NCBI GenBank assembly: GCA_963762615.1
Contig: CAVXLG010000012.1
Location: 434,001-498,000 of the forward strand
DNA length: 64,000 nt
Reading direction: 5' to 3'
Source: PALSA-505 sp963762615
GTDB lineage: Bacteria; Actinomycetota; Actinomycetes; Streptosporangiales; Streptosporangiaceae
This document shows, piece after piece, positions 45,483 through 57,380 of this stretch; the stretch's first letter is position 1, and each line of letters opens with the position of its first letter. Both the position numbers and the translations under genes were made by a program. The notes beneath the pieces were generated by a model that did no database searches, was not told where the DNA came from, and saw only the letters and a program-made list of their open reading frames with translations.

Positions 45483-46313
45483 ATGGCAGCCACGGCGCGG
45501 CAGAAGGTCGGCTGGAGTGTCGCGAACATCGTCACGATCGTGCTCGTGCTGATCCCGCTGGTATGGATCATCTCCCTGTCGTTCAAGACGTCAGCTTCGA
45601 TAACAGACCCGACCTTTTTCCCTGTGCACTGGACGTGGGGTAACTACTCCGGCATCCTGACCACGTCCACCTTCCTGCGCCCGCTGCTCAACTCGATCGG
45701 CATCGGGCTGATCGCCACGGCCATCGCAGTCCTGCTCGCGTCGATGGCGGCCTATGCGGTGGCCCGGCTGAATTTCCCGGGCAAGGGCCTGCTGATCGGG
45801 GTGTCGCTGCTGATCGCGATGTTCCCGGCGATCGCGCTGGCCACCCCGCTGTTCAACATCGAGCGGGTCCTGGGCCTGTTCAACACCTGGCCCGGGCTGA
45901 TCATCCCCTACGTGGCGACCGGTCTGCCGCTCGGCATCTACACGCTGTCCGCGTTCTTCCGGGAGATCCCGTGGGAGCTGGAGAAGGCGGCCAAGGTGGA
46001 CGGGGCCACCCCGTTCCAGGCGTTCGTGCGGGTCATCGCGCCGCTGGCCGCGCCGGGCATGGTCACCACGGCCATCCTGGTCTTCCTGTTCTGCTGGAAC
46101 GAGTTCCTGCTGGCGATAACGCTGACCGCGACGACCGCCGCCCGGACCGCGCCGGCCGCGCTGTCCTTCTTCACCGGGAGCTCGCAGTTCGCCGTGCCGA
46201 CCGGGTCGATCTCCGCGGCGGCGGTGGTCATCACCATTCCGATCATCATTTTCGTGCTGTTCTTCCAGCGCCGGATCGTCGCGGGGCTGACAGCCGGCGC
46301 GGTCAAGGGCTAG
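45483..46313 (+). CDS. Sugar ABC transporter permease (MalG/SugB-type)
   Basis: 276 residues, six helices, and EAA loop LEKAAKVDGATPFQAFVRVI. The end LFFQRRIVAGLTAGAVKG is typical of MalG-type permeases. ATG 45483, 34 bases after the first permease, with GGAGG upstream. Confidence 0.93.
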   Translation: MAATARQKVGWSVANIVTIVLVLIPLVWIISLSFKTSASITDPTFFPVHWTWGNYSGILTTSTFLRPLLNSIGIGLIATAIAVLLASMAAYAVARLNFPGKGLLIGVSLLIAMFPAIALATPLFNIERVLGLFNTWPGLIIPYVATGLPLGIYTLSAFFREIPWELEKAAKVDGATPFQAFVRVIAPLAAPGMVTTAILVFLFCWNEFLLAITLTATTAARTAPAALSFFTGSSQFAVPTGSISAAAVVITIPIIIFVLFFQRRIVAGLTAGAVKG

Positions 46314-46331
46314 CGGACCGAGGAGAGACCA

Positions 46332-47888
<1,557 letters not shown>

Positions 47889-48626
47889 GCCTCGGCCTCG
47901 GTGCCGGGACCGATCAGGTCAGCCGACCGGAGCATGCGCACGACCGGGCGGTACTCCTCAGCGAACCAGCGCTGCGCTACCTGGCTGCGGTCCAGGAAGC
48001 GGTGCTCGTCCTGCATATAGCGGAATCCCCATGCCTCGACGCTCTCGCCGAGTTCGGTGTACTCCCACGGGTCAGTGAATACGATCTTCGCGTACGCCTC
48101 GGCGGGCAGCGGCACCCGGGACCGGAACAGCCGCTCGTCATTCTTGAGCAGCAGGTCTCGCCGGCCGCGGATGCCCCGGCCGGGCACGACGGTCAGCACC
48201 TCGGTCACGTACGCGTCGATCGTCTGCTGGCCGGTGGCTATCGCGATCGAGACCCGATGGTGACCGTCGATGACGAAATGCAGGTCGCCGACGCGGTAGA
48301 CGTCGATAGGCGGGATCGACTCACCGCGTCGCTCGGCCAGCGCGAGCCGCTCCCACCGCTCCCGCACCCGGCTGGACGTGGGCCGGAACCGCCGGTCGAA
48401 ATCGCGGCGTGAGTCGACCGTGCCGACCACGGTGTCCAGCCGGATGGTCTGCAAGCCGAGGCGGCGCTCGCCCCGTCGGCCGAGGGCCGCGACCACCTCG
48501 TCGAAAGGGAGGATCAGGTTGACGTCATCCGGCCCCCGGCTCAGCCGGCGCGCCAGCCTGGCCAGTATCTGGCGGCGTCGCATGCGCACGAAGTCGTTCT
48601 CGACGTCCGCACGCGGGAATCCGGTG

Positions 48627-49328
48627 TCAGCGGGCACGGCTGAGACCAGGAAGCGACCGCACGACGCCATCGTCCGGCCGGATGTCGAGCAGGTGCCGGC
48701 CAGTGACATTCCGCACCGCCGTACGGCCAAGCTGGCGCCCGGAGCCCACAGCGTCGCGGCTGAGCACGTGTCCGTGCAGCAGCACGGGCGGCTGGAGCGC
48801 CGCTGCCAGGCCGTGCAGGGCGGTGAATCCCCAGTGCGGCGGGTCGGCGCCGTCGCCGACGCCCCGCGGCGGCGCATGCGTCAGCAGGACGTCAACCGGC
48901 CGGCCGCCGCGCAGCCGCTGCCACCGCGCCCGACGGCGCAGCGACCAGGCCCGGCCCGCAAACTGCCGGTCGGTGTACTGGTTGGGCCCGTCGCTGTACC
49001 TGCGGCAGCCGCCCAGGCCGGCGAACCGGAGGCCAGCGACGTCGACGATCCTGCCGTCCGCGTTGACCGCGCCGTCCGGCCAGGGCGCCCGCGCCGGCAT
49101 CCCGGCCCGCATGGTGAGGCCAGCCCGGGAATACCGGTATCCGGACAGATCGGGATCATGATTGCCGGGCACGAACACCAGCGGCACGTCGAGGCCGTTC
49201 ATCAGGTAACCGAGGTACTCGAATGGCGAATCCCCGCAGGCCACCACGACCTCGGCGGCACGCACCGGGCCGAGATCGGCGTACAGTCTCTCATCGATCT
49301 CGTCGGACACGGCGAGCACCCAGACCAC
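48627..49328 (-). CDS. Calcineurin-like metallophosphoesterase
   Basis: 233 residues. Metal-binding motifs VLAVSDEID, VVVACGDSPFEY, VPGNHDPDL and LLTHAPPRGVGD and the HGH of LLHGHVLS are in the usual order. In the first motif the usual DxH is DEI, so one metal ligand is changed. GTG 49328 gives the right head. Substrate unknown. Between two other minus-strand genes that separate the importer from the GH13 gene. Confidence 0.82.
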   Translation of the reverse strand: MVWVLAVSDEIDERLYADLGPVRAAEVVVACGDSPFEYLGYLMNGLDVPLVFVPGNHDPDLSGYRYSRAGLTMRAGMPARAPWPDGAVNADGRIVDVAGLRFAGLGGCRRYSDGPNQYTDRQFAGRAWSLRRRARWQRLRGGRPVDVLLTHAPPRGVGDGADPPHWGFTALHGLAAALQPPVLLHGHVLSRDAVGSGRQLGRTAVRNVTGRHLLDIRPDDGVVRSLPGLSRAR

Positions 49329-49400
49329 ACCGCGATCGTACGCCGTGCCGGGCACCGCGGGGACACCCGTCCGTCGCGCCGCTGGCGCGCCAGCAAGCAC

Positions 49401-49802
49401 CTAGCGGACGGCCACCTGCCGCACGTCCAGGCCGCGCTGCCGCAGCGCCGCCTCCACCCGGTAGATCTCCGTCAGCGGGGCCCGGTCGCCGCCGGGCGGA
49501 GGAGGGACGTCCAGCCGCTCGCAGGCCGCCGACAGGACGTCGACATAGGCGCCGCGGAGCGCTTTCACGCGCAGGTTCTTGGCCGGAACGTCGTGCCGGG
49601 TTTCGGTCGCGTCAAGCTCCGCGCGCAGCCGGCGGAGCCTGGCCCCGAGCCGTTCAATCGGCTCGACCGGCGTGTTATGCCGGTATTGCCGCGCCTGCCA
49701 GCGCTCCAGCGACCAGCGCGCGCCGCGGAACCCGACGATGATGGCGTATCCCGCCGCCGTGGGAAGAAGGATAACGAGCACCAGTTCAATGACCCGGCTC
49801 AC
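49401..49802 (-). CDS. Single-span membrane protein with helical cytoplasmic domain, unknown
   Basis: 133 residues. One hydrophobic segment near the N-terminus (VIELVLVILLPTAAGYAIIV), then a charged helical region with PIERLGARLRRLRAEL and NLRVKALRGAYVDVLSAACE. I recall similar proteins in other actinomycetes without known function. GTG 49802 is preferred over 49853, which adds a Pro-rich head. Divergent from the GH13 gene with 83 bases between starts. Confidence 0.7.
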   Translation of the reverse strand: MSRVIELVLVILLPTAAGYAIIVGFRGARWSLERWQARQYRHNTPVEPIERLGARLRRLRAELDATETRHDVPAKNLRVKALRGAYVDVLSAACERLDVPPPPGGDRAPLTEIYRVEAALRQRGLDVRQVAVR

Positions 49803-49885
49803 GCCTTCTATTGTCGGCGCTGCCCCGGGCAGAAGCAACACAGGCAGGGGCACCTTACCGTCGGCCGCTATCGATCAGGAGACCC

Positions 49886-51475
49886 ATGAACAGTGATGCT
49901 GGACAGTACCGCTGGTGGCACGGCGCGGTGCTCTATCAGCTATACGTCCGGTCGTGGCTCGACACCGACGGCGACGGATACGGCGACCTCGGCGGAGTCA
50001 TCGCCGGGCTCGACTACCTGTCCTGGCTGGGCGTAGACGGCATCTGGCTGTCGCCCACCATGCCGTCGCCGGACGACGACTGGGGCTATGACGTCTGCGA
50101 CTATCTCGGCGTCCATCCCGACTTCGGCACCATCGACGACCTGGACCGGCTGATAGCCGAAGCCGGGCAGCGCGGCCTGCGGGTGCTGCTCGACCTGGTG
50201 CCGAACCACACCAGCTCGGCTCACCCCTGGTTCATCGACGCGGCGGGCAGCCGCAGCGCCGGGCACAGGGACTTCTACCTGTGGGCCGACCCGGGCCCCG
50301 GCGGCGGCCCGCCGAACAACTGGCTGGACGCGACCGGGGCCAGCGCGTGGGCCTGGCACGAGCCGACTGGCCAGTACTACATGCACAACTTCCTGGCCAG
50401 CCAGCCGGACCTGAACTGGTGGGAGCCGGCGGTGCACGAGGCGTTCGGCGAGATTCTCCGGTTCTGGCTGGACCGGGGAGTCGCCGGGTTCCGGATCGAC
50501 GTCGCGCACGGCCTGTACAAGGACGCGAAACTGCGTGACAACCCGCCGGAGCCGGGGGAAGGCCCGCTGGCCGGGAAGTTCGGGCAGCGACCTGTCTACA
50601 GCATGAACCAGCCGGAGACGCACGACGTCTACCGGGACTGGCGGCGGATCGCGGCAAGCTACCCCGACGAGCGCCTGCTGCTCGGCGAGACCTGGGTGGG
50701 GGACCTGCGCCGGCTCGCCAGCTACTACGGCGACAACGACGAATTGCAGCTGGCGTTCAACTTCCCGTTCGTGTTCGCCGCGTTCGCCGCGCCGGCCCTG
50801 TCCGGCGTCGTGGCGCAGACACTGGCCCAGCTCCCGGCCGGGGCGTGCCCGGTATGGATGGCATCGAACCACGACGTCGGCAGGTTCCCGAGCCGCTGGT
50901 GCGACGGAGATGAGCGGAAGGTCCGGCTGGCCCTGCTCGTGCTGGCCACGCTGCCGGGGACCACGGTGCTCTACTACGGGGACGAGATCGGGATGACCGA
51001 CGTGGACGTCCCGGTCGAGCTGCAGCGGGACGCGATGTCACGCGGCGGGGCTCCCGAGTGGCGAGGCAACAGGGACCGGGCCCGCACCCCGATGCAATGG
51101 GATGCCACCGCCACCGCGGGATTCACGCCGGAGCACGTGAAGCCCTGGCTGCCTGCCGGCGACAGCGCCGCCGTCAACGTGGCGGGCCAGCGGGACGATC
51201 CCGGGTCGGTGCTGCGCTTCTGCCGTGACCTGCTTGCCTTGCGCCGGGTCGCGTCGGGCGGCCGGATCGTTGGCTATCAGGATCTGGGCGGTCCGCCGGG
51301 GCTGTGGGCCTACCGGGCCGGGAGCCTGACGGTCGTGGGCAATTTCTCCGGGCGCCCGGTCACGCTTCCTGATCCCGGCGGCCCGGTCCTGCTCTCGACG
51401 CTGGGACCGGTCCGGCCTTCCGCCGAGACGATCACCCTCGGCCCCTGGCAGGGCATCGTCGCCCGGGCCGGGTAG
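49886..51475 (+). CDS. GH13 alpha-glucosidase/oligo-1,6-glucosidase
   Basis: Hydrolyses alpha-glucosidic bonds in short sugars. (beta/alpha)8 barrel with the four GH13 regions: DLVPNHTS (103-110), GFRIDVAHG with nucleophile Asp (about 205), LLGETW with acid/base Glu (about 268) and SNHDVGR with Asp (about 330). QPDLNWW is typical of the alpha-glucosidase group. 529 residues and no signal peptide, so it acts on imported sugar. AGGAGACCC before ATG 49886. With the LacI gene and importer it forms an alpha-glucoside utilisation set (inference). Confidence 0.92.
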   Translation: MNSDAGQYRWWHGAVLYQLYVRSWLDTDGDGYGDLGGVIAGLDYLSWLGVDGIWLSPTMPSPDDDWGYDVCDYLGVHPDFGTIDDLDRLIAEAGQRGLRVLLDLVPNHTSSAHPWFIDAAGSRSAGHRDFYLWADPGPGGGPPNNWLDATGASAWAWHEPTGQYYMHNFLASQPDLNWWEPAVHEAFGEILRFWLDRGVAGFRIDVAHGLYKDAKLRDNPPEPGEGPLAGKFGQRPVYSMNQPETHDVYRDWRRIAASYPDERLLLGETWVGDLRRLASYYGDNDELQLAFNFPFVFAAFAAPALSGVVAQTLAQLPAGACPVWMASNHDVGRFPSRWCDGDERKVRLALLVLATLPGTTVLYYGDEIGMTDVDVPVELQRDAMSRGGAPEWRGNRDRARTPMQWDATATAGFTPEHVKPWLPAGDSAAVNVAGQRDDPGSVLRFCRDLLALRRVASGGRIVGYQDLGGPPGLWAYRAGSLTVVGNFSGRPVTLPDPGGPVLLSTLGPVRPSAETITLGPWQGIVARAG

Positions 51476-51690
51476 CTTGCGCGGGGCCGATGCCGGCCGG
51501 GCCGGGAACGCCGGGCGGAAGTCTGCCGGGGCAGCGCAGGCCCGGGACCAGCGGCAGCGGGTAAGTTACCAGCCGGTAGGATGCGAGGACGCTATCGCGG
51601 CTGCCGCCATGTGCCGCCCCCGCCTACCGGACGCGCCGGGCGTACGCTGGCGGATCAAATGCCGCCGCCGAACACCCACAGGAGGTCGCA

Positions 51691-53959
51691 GTGGCCGTGC
51701 GGATCATCATCGGCCTGGTCCTGACCGCGATCGCCGCGGCGCTGGCCGGGCGGCGGCTGTGGTGGCTGTACCGGCTGGCGACGAGCGGGCAGCCGGCCCC
51801 TGAGCGCATCGAGGCGGTCCGCGCGCACCCGGGCCGCGATGCCGAGACGCAGGTCACCGAAGTGTTCGGGCAGCGCAAGCTGCTCCAGTGGACGGTGCCG
51901 GGCATCGCGCACGCCATGGTGTTCTGGGGCTTCATCATCCTGCTGCTGACGATCATCGAGGCATACGGCGACCTGTTCAGCAAGACGTTCGCGATTCCCG
52001 GTATCGGGCACTGGGCCTGGGTGGGATTCATCGAGGACCTGTTCGCTGTGGCCGTGCTGGTCGGCATCATCACGTTCGCGGTGATCAGGCTGCGGTCCGA
52101 TCCGGAGCGGGAGGGCCGGGCGTCCCGGTTCGCCGGGCTCGCACACCGGCGCGGCCTGGCTGGTGCTGTTCGGGATTTTCCTGGTGATCGCCACCTTGCT
52201 GCTGTACCGAGGCGCGCAGATCAACACCGGCGATTTTCCCTACGCGCACGGTGCGTTCGCCTCGCAGATCGTCGGCCACTGGCTCGCGCCGCTGGGCACG
52301 GGGGTCAACTCCGTCCTCGAGACCGTTTTCATCCTGGCTCAGCTGGCGGTGATCCTGGCCTTCGGCGTCTTCGTCACGTACTCCAAGCACCTGCACATCG
52401 CCATCGCGCCGCTGAACGTGCTTTTCGCGCGCAGGCGTCCGGGCGCGCCGGCCGGCACGCCCGGCGGGCTTGGCGGGCTGCAGCCGATGCGGTCCGGCGG
52501 CAAGGTGCTCGACTTCGAGGAGGCCGATCCGGACACCGACGTGTTCGGCCTGGGCAAGATCGAGGACTTCAGCTGGAAGGGCGTGCTGGACATGGCCACC
52601 TGCACCGAGTGCGGGCGGTGCCAGTCGCAGTGTCCCGCCTGGATCACAGGCAAGCCGCTGTCGCCGAAGATGCTCGTTCTCGACCTGCGCGATCACCTCT
52701 TCGGCAAGGCGCCGTACATCCTGGCAGGCTCGGATGCCGAGCGGGAGAAGCTGCCCGGCCGCGTCCAGGCCGAGGCGGAGCGGCCGCTGGTAGGAGACTC
52801 GGACGCGCACGGGGTGATCGACCCGGATGTGCTGTGGTCGTGCACCAACTGCGGCGCGTGTGTCGAGGAATGCCCGGTCGACATCGAGCACATCGACCAC
52901 ATCACCGGCATGCGGCGCCATCAGGTGCTGATCGAGTCCGCTTTCCCCACCGAGGCGGCAGGGATGCTGAAGAACCTGGAGAACAGGGGCAACCCGTGGG
53001 GGATGACCGAGAGCAAGCGGGCCGAGTGGATCACCGAGCTCGACTTCGAGATCCCGGTCGCCGACGGCCGGATTCCCGATGACGCGGAGTACCTGTTCTG
53101 GGTGGGCTGCGCGGGCGCGCTGGAGGACCGGGCCCGCAAGACGACCAAGGCTATTGCCCAGCTGCTGCACACGGCCGGGGTGAAGTTCGCCGTGCTCGGG
53201 CCGGCCGAGACCTGCACCGGCGACCCGGCCCGCCGGATGGGCAACGAGTTCGTGTACAGCATGCTTGCTCAGCAGAACATCGAGACGCTGAACGAAGCCG
53301 GGGCACGCACGATCGTCGCCAGCTGCCCGCACTGCTTCAACACGATCGCCAACGAGTACCCGCAGCTCGGCGGGAACTACGAGGTAATCCATCACACCCA
53401 GCTGCTGGCCCGGCTGGTCGCCGACGGCCGCCTGAAGCCGGTGAACCCGGTTCAGGAGAAGATCACCTATCACGACCCGTGCTTCCTGGGCCGGCACAAC
53501 CGCATCTTCACCCCGCCGCGGGAAATCATGGAGCAGGTCCCGGGCGTGCAGGCCCGTGAGATGCACCGGTGCAAGCAGCGCGGATTCTGCTGCGGTGCGG
53601 GCGGAGCCAGGATGTGGATGGAGGAGCGGATCGGCAAGCGGATCAACACCGAGCGCATCGACGAGGCGCTCGGCACCGATCCCGACACCATCTCCACCGG
53701 CTGCCCGTACTGCCTGGTCATGCTGGGCGACGCCGTCAGCGCCAAGAAGAGCTCGGGCGAGGCGAAAGAGTCGCTCGAGGTGGTGGACGTGGCCCAGCTG
53801 CTGGCGCGCTCGGTGCAGCTGGGGCCGGAGCAGCAGCGCGGTCAGCCGGAGCGGTCGGACCAGGACCCGGGAGACTCGGAGCACCGGGAGCTGGAGCGGG
53901 ACTCGCGAGAGCCGGCCGATCAGCAGCCCGGACAGCAGCAGGCGGCTGGCGAACCGTAG
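51691..53959 (+). CDS. Fe-S oxidoreductase (heterodisulfide-reductase-like), one-base insertion near 52135
   Basis: Membrane-bound electron-transfer protein. Nitrate-reductase-gamma-like membrane helices (residues 1-250) are followed by two 4Fe-4S motifs (CTECGRCQSQCP, CTNCGACVEECP) and two CCG domains (ASCPHCFN; GFCCGAGGARMW). The first 150 residues are in one frame from GTG 51691 (AGGAGG upstream). The rest follows after one G of the GGG at 52135-52137 is removed, joining RFAG to SHTGAAWLVLFGIF. Restored length about 755 residues. The physiological partner is unknown; such proteins probably pass electrons from quinol or flavoproteins. The acidic/Gln tail is disordered. Confidence 0.85.
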
Positions 53960-53968
53960 CCGCGGGCG

Positions 53969-55468
53969 TCAGTTCCGGGCGGCGGTCGGGGGCGCGGCGA
54001 GGCGGGTTGGCAGCCAGACGCGCACCCGGGTGCCGTGACCTGGGACTGACTCGATCGCGGCCTGCCCGCCGTGCGCCCGCGCGATGGCCTGGACTATCGA
54101 CAGGCCGAGGCCGCTTCCGGTCCGGTCGCTCTGCGGACTCCCGTCAGGTCCGTCCCGGCCGTCCTGGCTGCCAGCCTGGCCGGCGGAGTTCGTCGCGCCG
54201 CGGTGGAACCGGTCGAACGCCCGCGCTGCGTGCTCTTCGGACATCCCGGGGCCCGAGTCGGCGACCTCAAGCACTACTCCCTGCCCGGCCTCGGCCAGCC
54301 GGACCGCCGTGGGCGTGCCCCGCGGGGTGTGCTCGCGGACGTTGCCGAGCAGGTTGGCGAGTACCTGCCGGATCCGCGGCTCGTCTACCACCGCGATCAG
54401 GTGCGGGGGCGCCTCGGCGTAGACAGGCCGGTCGGGCTCTACTGCCGTGGCGTCGGCTACCGCGTCCCGGACCAGCAGGGCGAGATCGGTTTCGGTCAGA
54501 TCCAGGGAGGACATCCGGTCCAGCCGGGCCAGCTCGAGCAGTTCGGCGACGAGCTTGCTCATCCGGTCCGACTCCTGCTCGATGCGGCGCATCGCGTCCG
54601 GCAGCCGGTCGGGCCCGAGCGCGCCCTGCCGGTACAGCTCGGCATAGCCGCGGATCGTTGTCAGCGGGGTGCGGAGCTCGTGCGAGGCGTCGGCGGCGAA
54701 CTGGCGCACCTTCTGCTCCGAGGCGAGCCGGGCGTTGAAGGCCTGCTGGATGCGGTCGAGCATGGTGTTGATGGCCGAGGTCAGCCTGCCCGTCTCGGCC
54801 CGGTCGCCCGAGTCCGGCATCCTGGCGGCCAGGTTGCCGCTGGAGGTGATCTGGTTCGCGGTGGTGGCCATCCGGTCCAGCGGCGCCAGGCCGCGGCGGA
54901 TCAGCCAGGGTCCGAAGACCGCGAGCAGCGCGACGAGAATCACGCCGGTGATGACCTCGGCCGCGATGGCCTCGCGCAGCGGCGCCTCCCGCTGGCTGAG
55001 CGGCTTTGCGACCACAATGACGGCCGGCCCCGGCGGGACCACGCTCTGCCCCTGCTCGAGCCGGACCCCAGCGAGGCGCCACACGGCGCGAAGTGCTGGA
55101 CTGCCCGGGATAGCGACGTCGAACGGGCTGAGCTGCGGCGCCCCGGCCAGGACGCGGGTCCTCCGCAAGGCGATGATCCGCTGATCCAGGAACGACTCCA
55201 GCTGCTGTCCTTCCGAGGATGCCGCGCTGATCTGACCCGTGCTGCGCGTGGTCCTCGAGTAGTAGACGGCGAACGTGTCGGTGGAGCCCACCAGCGTCGC
55301 GATCGGCCGCCTGGCGGCCACCACGAGCTGCCCGTCGAACACGTTGGCCAGGCGCTTGCCGAACACCACGGAGGCAACCAGGCCGAGCACCACCAGGAAG
55401 ATCGTGGTGACCACCAGCAGCGCGGTGAGCAGCCGGGCACGCAGTGACAGTCGCGGACGGCCGTTCAT
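53969..55468 (-). CDS. Two-component sensor histidine kinase
   Basis: Membrane kinase with two membrane segments (about 13-34 and 170-190) flanking an extracellular sensor of about 130 residues. HAMP, HisKA with FAADASHELRTPLTTIRGY, N-box LANLLGNVREH and G-boxes DSGPGMS and GSGLGLSIV follow. 499 residues. ATG 55468 is 14 bases after the regulator stop, so they are an operon. Signal unknown. Resembles TcrY/MprB-type kinases. Confidence 0.92.
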   Translation of the reverse strand: MNGRPRLSLRARLLTALLVVTTIFLVVLGLVASVVFGKRLANVFDGQLVVAARRPIATLVGSTDTFAVYYSRTTRSTGQISAASSEGQQLESFLDQRIIALRRTRVLAGAPQLSPFDVAIPGSPALRAVWRLAGVRLEQGQSVVPPGPAVIVVAKPLSQREAPLREAIAAEVITGVILVALLAVFGPWLIRRGLAPLDRMATTANQITSSGNLAARMPDSGDRAETGRLTSAINTMLDRIQQAFNARLASEQKVRQFAADASHELRTPLTTIRGYAELYRQGALGPDRLPDAMRRIEQESDRMSKLVAELLELARLDRMSSLDLTETDLALLVRDAVADATAVEPDRPVYAEAPPHLIAVVDEPRIRQVLANLLGNVREHTPRGTPTAVRLAEAGQGVVLEVADSGPGMSEEHAARAFDRFHRGATNSAGQAGSQDGRDGPDGSPQSDRTGSGLGLSIVQAIARAHGGQAAIESVPGHGTRVRVWLPTRLAAPPTAARN

Positions 55469-55482
55469 CCCGGCGGTCCGGC

Positions 55483-56211
55483 TCAGGTCCCTGGCAGGGC
55501 GCCAGGCAGCCGCAGGCTGTACCCCACTCCACGCTGGGTGTAGATGACGGGCGGGCCGAGCGGGTCGAGCTTGCGCCGCAGGTAGCTGATATAGGTCTCC
55601 ACGATCTGAGACTGGCCGGCATAATCCCAGCCCCACACGTTCTCCAGCAGCTGCTCCCTGGTCAGCACCCGGCCCTCGTGCCGCATCAGGAACGCGAGCA
55701 GCCGGAACTCCGTGGGCGAGAGCTCGACCGGCGTGCCCGCCCGGTGCACCGTCCACCGGGACTCATCCAGCTCCAGATCGCCGGCCCGCAGCGTCTGGGT
55801 GCTGGCGGCACTGTCGCCGCCTGGCGTCCGAGAGGCACGGCGCAGCACGGCTCGCACCCTGGCCACCAGCGACTCGACCGAGAACGGCTTGGTGACGTAG
55901 TCATCGCCGCCCAGGGCCAGCCCGGTGACCGTATCCGACGAGGTATCCCTGGCCGTGAGGAAGATGACCGGCACCTCATTTCCGCCCGAGCGCAGCCTGC
56001 GGCATACCTCGAACCCGTCCAGGTCGGGCAGCACCACGTCAAGCACGATGAGGTCGGGCCGGTCCGTCTCGGCCCGCCTGAGCGCGTCCTTGCCTGTGGC
56101 GGCGGTGGTCACGCTGCAACCGTGGAACTGCAAGGCGAGCTGGACGAGCTCACGGATGTTCGGCTCGTCGTCGACGACGAGCACTGCGGGAATCTGGTCG
56201 CTGTCACTCAT
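55483..56211 (-). CDS. OmpR/PhoB-family response regulator
   Basis: Receiver domain with VVDDEPN, phosphoacceptor Asp in LIVLDVVLPDLDGF (about 56), Thr in LTARD and Lys in VTKPFS; then a winged helix (LSPTEFRLLAFLMRHEGRVL, YISYLRRKLD). 242 residues from ATG 56211; an in-frame ATG at 56235 would add eight. Operon with the kinase. Confidence 0.94.
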   Translation of the reverse strand: MSDSDQIPAVLVVDDEPNIRELVQLALQFHGCSVTTAATGKDALRRAETDRPDLIVLDVVLPDLDGFEVCRRLRSGGNEVPVIFLTARDTSSDTVTGLALGGDDYVTKPFSVESLVARVRAVLRRASRTPGGDSAASTQTLRAGDLELDESRWTVHRAGTPVELSPTEFRLLAFLMRHEGRVLTREQLLENVWGWDYAGQSQIVETYISYLRRKLDPLGPPVIYTQRGVGYSLRLPGALPGT

Positions 56212-56275
56212 GGCTTCTTGCTCATTCTCCCGCATGCCACGGGCGCAGGCGTCCGCCTCTCGCAGGCCGCTCAAC

Positions 56276-57298
56276 TTAGGCCGCCGGTGAGTTCGCAGGG
56301 GCCCGGGCGGAGGAGTTCCGCGAGCTGCCGCCGTTTGCCCCCCGGATGAGGACCAGCCGGGCATCCTTGGCCCCGCTGGACACGTTACCGGCGACAAATA
56401 CCTGCGCACCGTGGGACAGTGCGCTGCTCGGCGCCTTCCCGCCACGTTCACGGACGACCGAGTTGCTGGCCAGGTCCCAGCTCCAGGTCGTCCCGTCGGC
56501 GGCCCGCACCACCAGGTGCCCGCCGCCAGCCGACTCGACCGTACCCCGCTCAAACGCCAGCGTGACCGCCCCGGCCTGGCCGTGATAGGTGACCTGGCCG
56601 TACATGCCCCTCACCAGCCGCAGCAGGAGCGCGCGGCGACAGTGCCTGAGACGCGCGAGCCCGCCCGGCGCCGAACTCGCCGCCACGAGCCTGCAATTGC
56701 TGGCGCCGCCCGAGGCGGCCGATGAGCCGAGCGCGCCGTTCAGCGCCATCGCGTCCGGGCCGTTCGCCGGGGCGGAGCTGCCCGCCAGCTTCAGGCCGGC
56801 CACCGCGCCGCCACCGGCGAGAAGGGCTGCGGCCGCGATCCCGCCCGTCCAGCGCAGCAGCCTGCCGTGCCTTCCCGGGCGCTGCTGGCGGCCGGGGCCG
56901 CCAGCCTGCTGCTGAACGGGGGCGCCGCCCGGCGCCTGCGGGCCCCACGCGGCCGGTCCGTACCCGGCTCCCGGTCCGTATCCAGGTTGCGGTCCGTAGC
57001 CGGGTTCCGGTCCGTAGCCGGCTCCCGGTCCGTATCCAGGTTGCGGTCCGTATCCAGGTTGCGGTCCATAGCCGGCTCCCGGTCCGTATCCGGGTTCCGA
57101 CCCGTATCCGGGTTGAGGTCCGTGCCCGGGTTGCGGTCTGTGCCCGGAGGCCGATCTTTGTCCCGGATCATTGCCGTGCCCTGGACCCGGCGCATGTCCC
57201 GCGGGTCCTGCGGGCCAGCCGGGCGTGAACCTGAACGGCTGGGTGGACGACGATGGTTCTTGCGCCTCGCGCGCTGGGGGCTGGTTCTCGTTGTCCAT
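56276..57298 (-). CDS. Membrane protein with PGYGP repeats and extracellular domain
   Basis: 340 residues. The cytoplasmic N-terminus has about ten repeats of GYGPQPGYGP/GAGYGP type (about 60-125), then a basic stop and one membrane segment (GGIAAAALLAGGGAVAGLKL). An extracellular domain with small-residue and beta-like segments follows (GAVTLAFERGTVESAGGGHL, TWSWDLASNSVVRERGG). I do not know the family; it resembles actinobacterial proteins with DUF5666-like beta domains. Placed between argS and the two-component genes, all on the minus strand. Confidence 0.72.
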   Translation of the reverse strand: MDNENQPPAREAQEPSSSTQPFRFTPGWPAGPAGHAPGPGHGNDPGQRSASGHRPQPGHGPQPGYGSEPGYGPGAGYGPQPGYGPQPGYGPGAGYGPEPGYGPQPGYGPGAGYGPAAWGPQAPGGAPVQQQAGGPGRQQRPGRHGRLLRWTGGIAAAALLAGGGAVAGLKLAGSSAPANGPDAMALNGALGSSAASGGASNCRLVAASSAPGGLARLRHCRRALLLRLVRGMYGQVTYHGQAGAVTLAFERGTVESAGGGHLVVRAADGTTWSWDLASNSVVRERGGKAPSSALSHGAQVFVAGNVSSGAKDARLVLIRGANGGSSRNSSARAPANSPAA

Positions 57299-57380
57299 GG
57301 CAGCGAGCCTGCCCGCGCGATCTGTGACATCGGGCGGCAGAGCCTGGGATTTTTCTGTGAGGTGGCCGCGAGCTGGCCGG

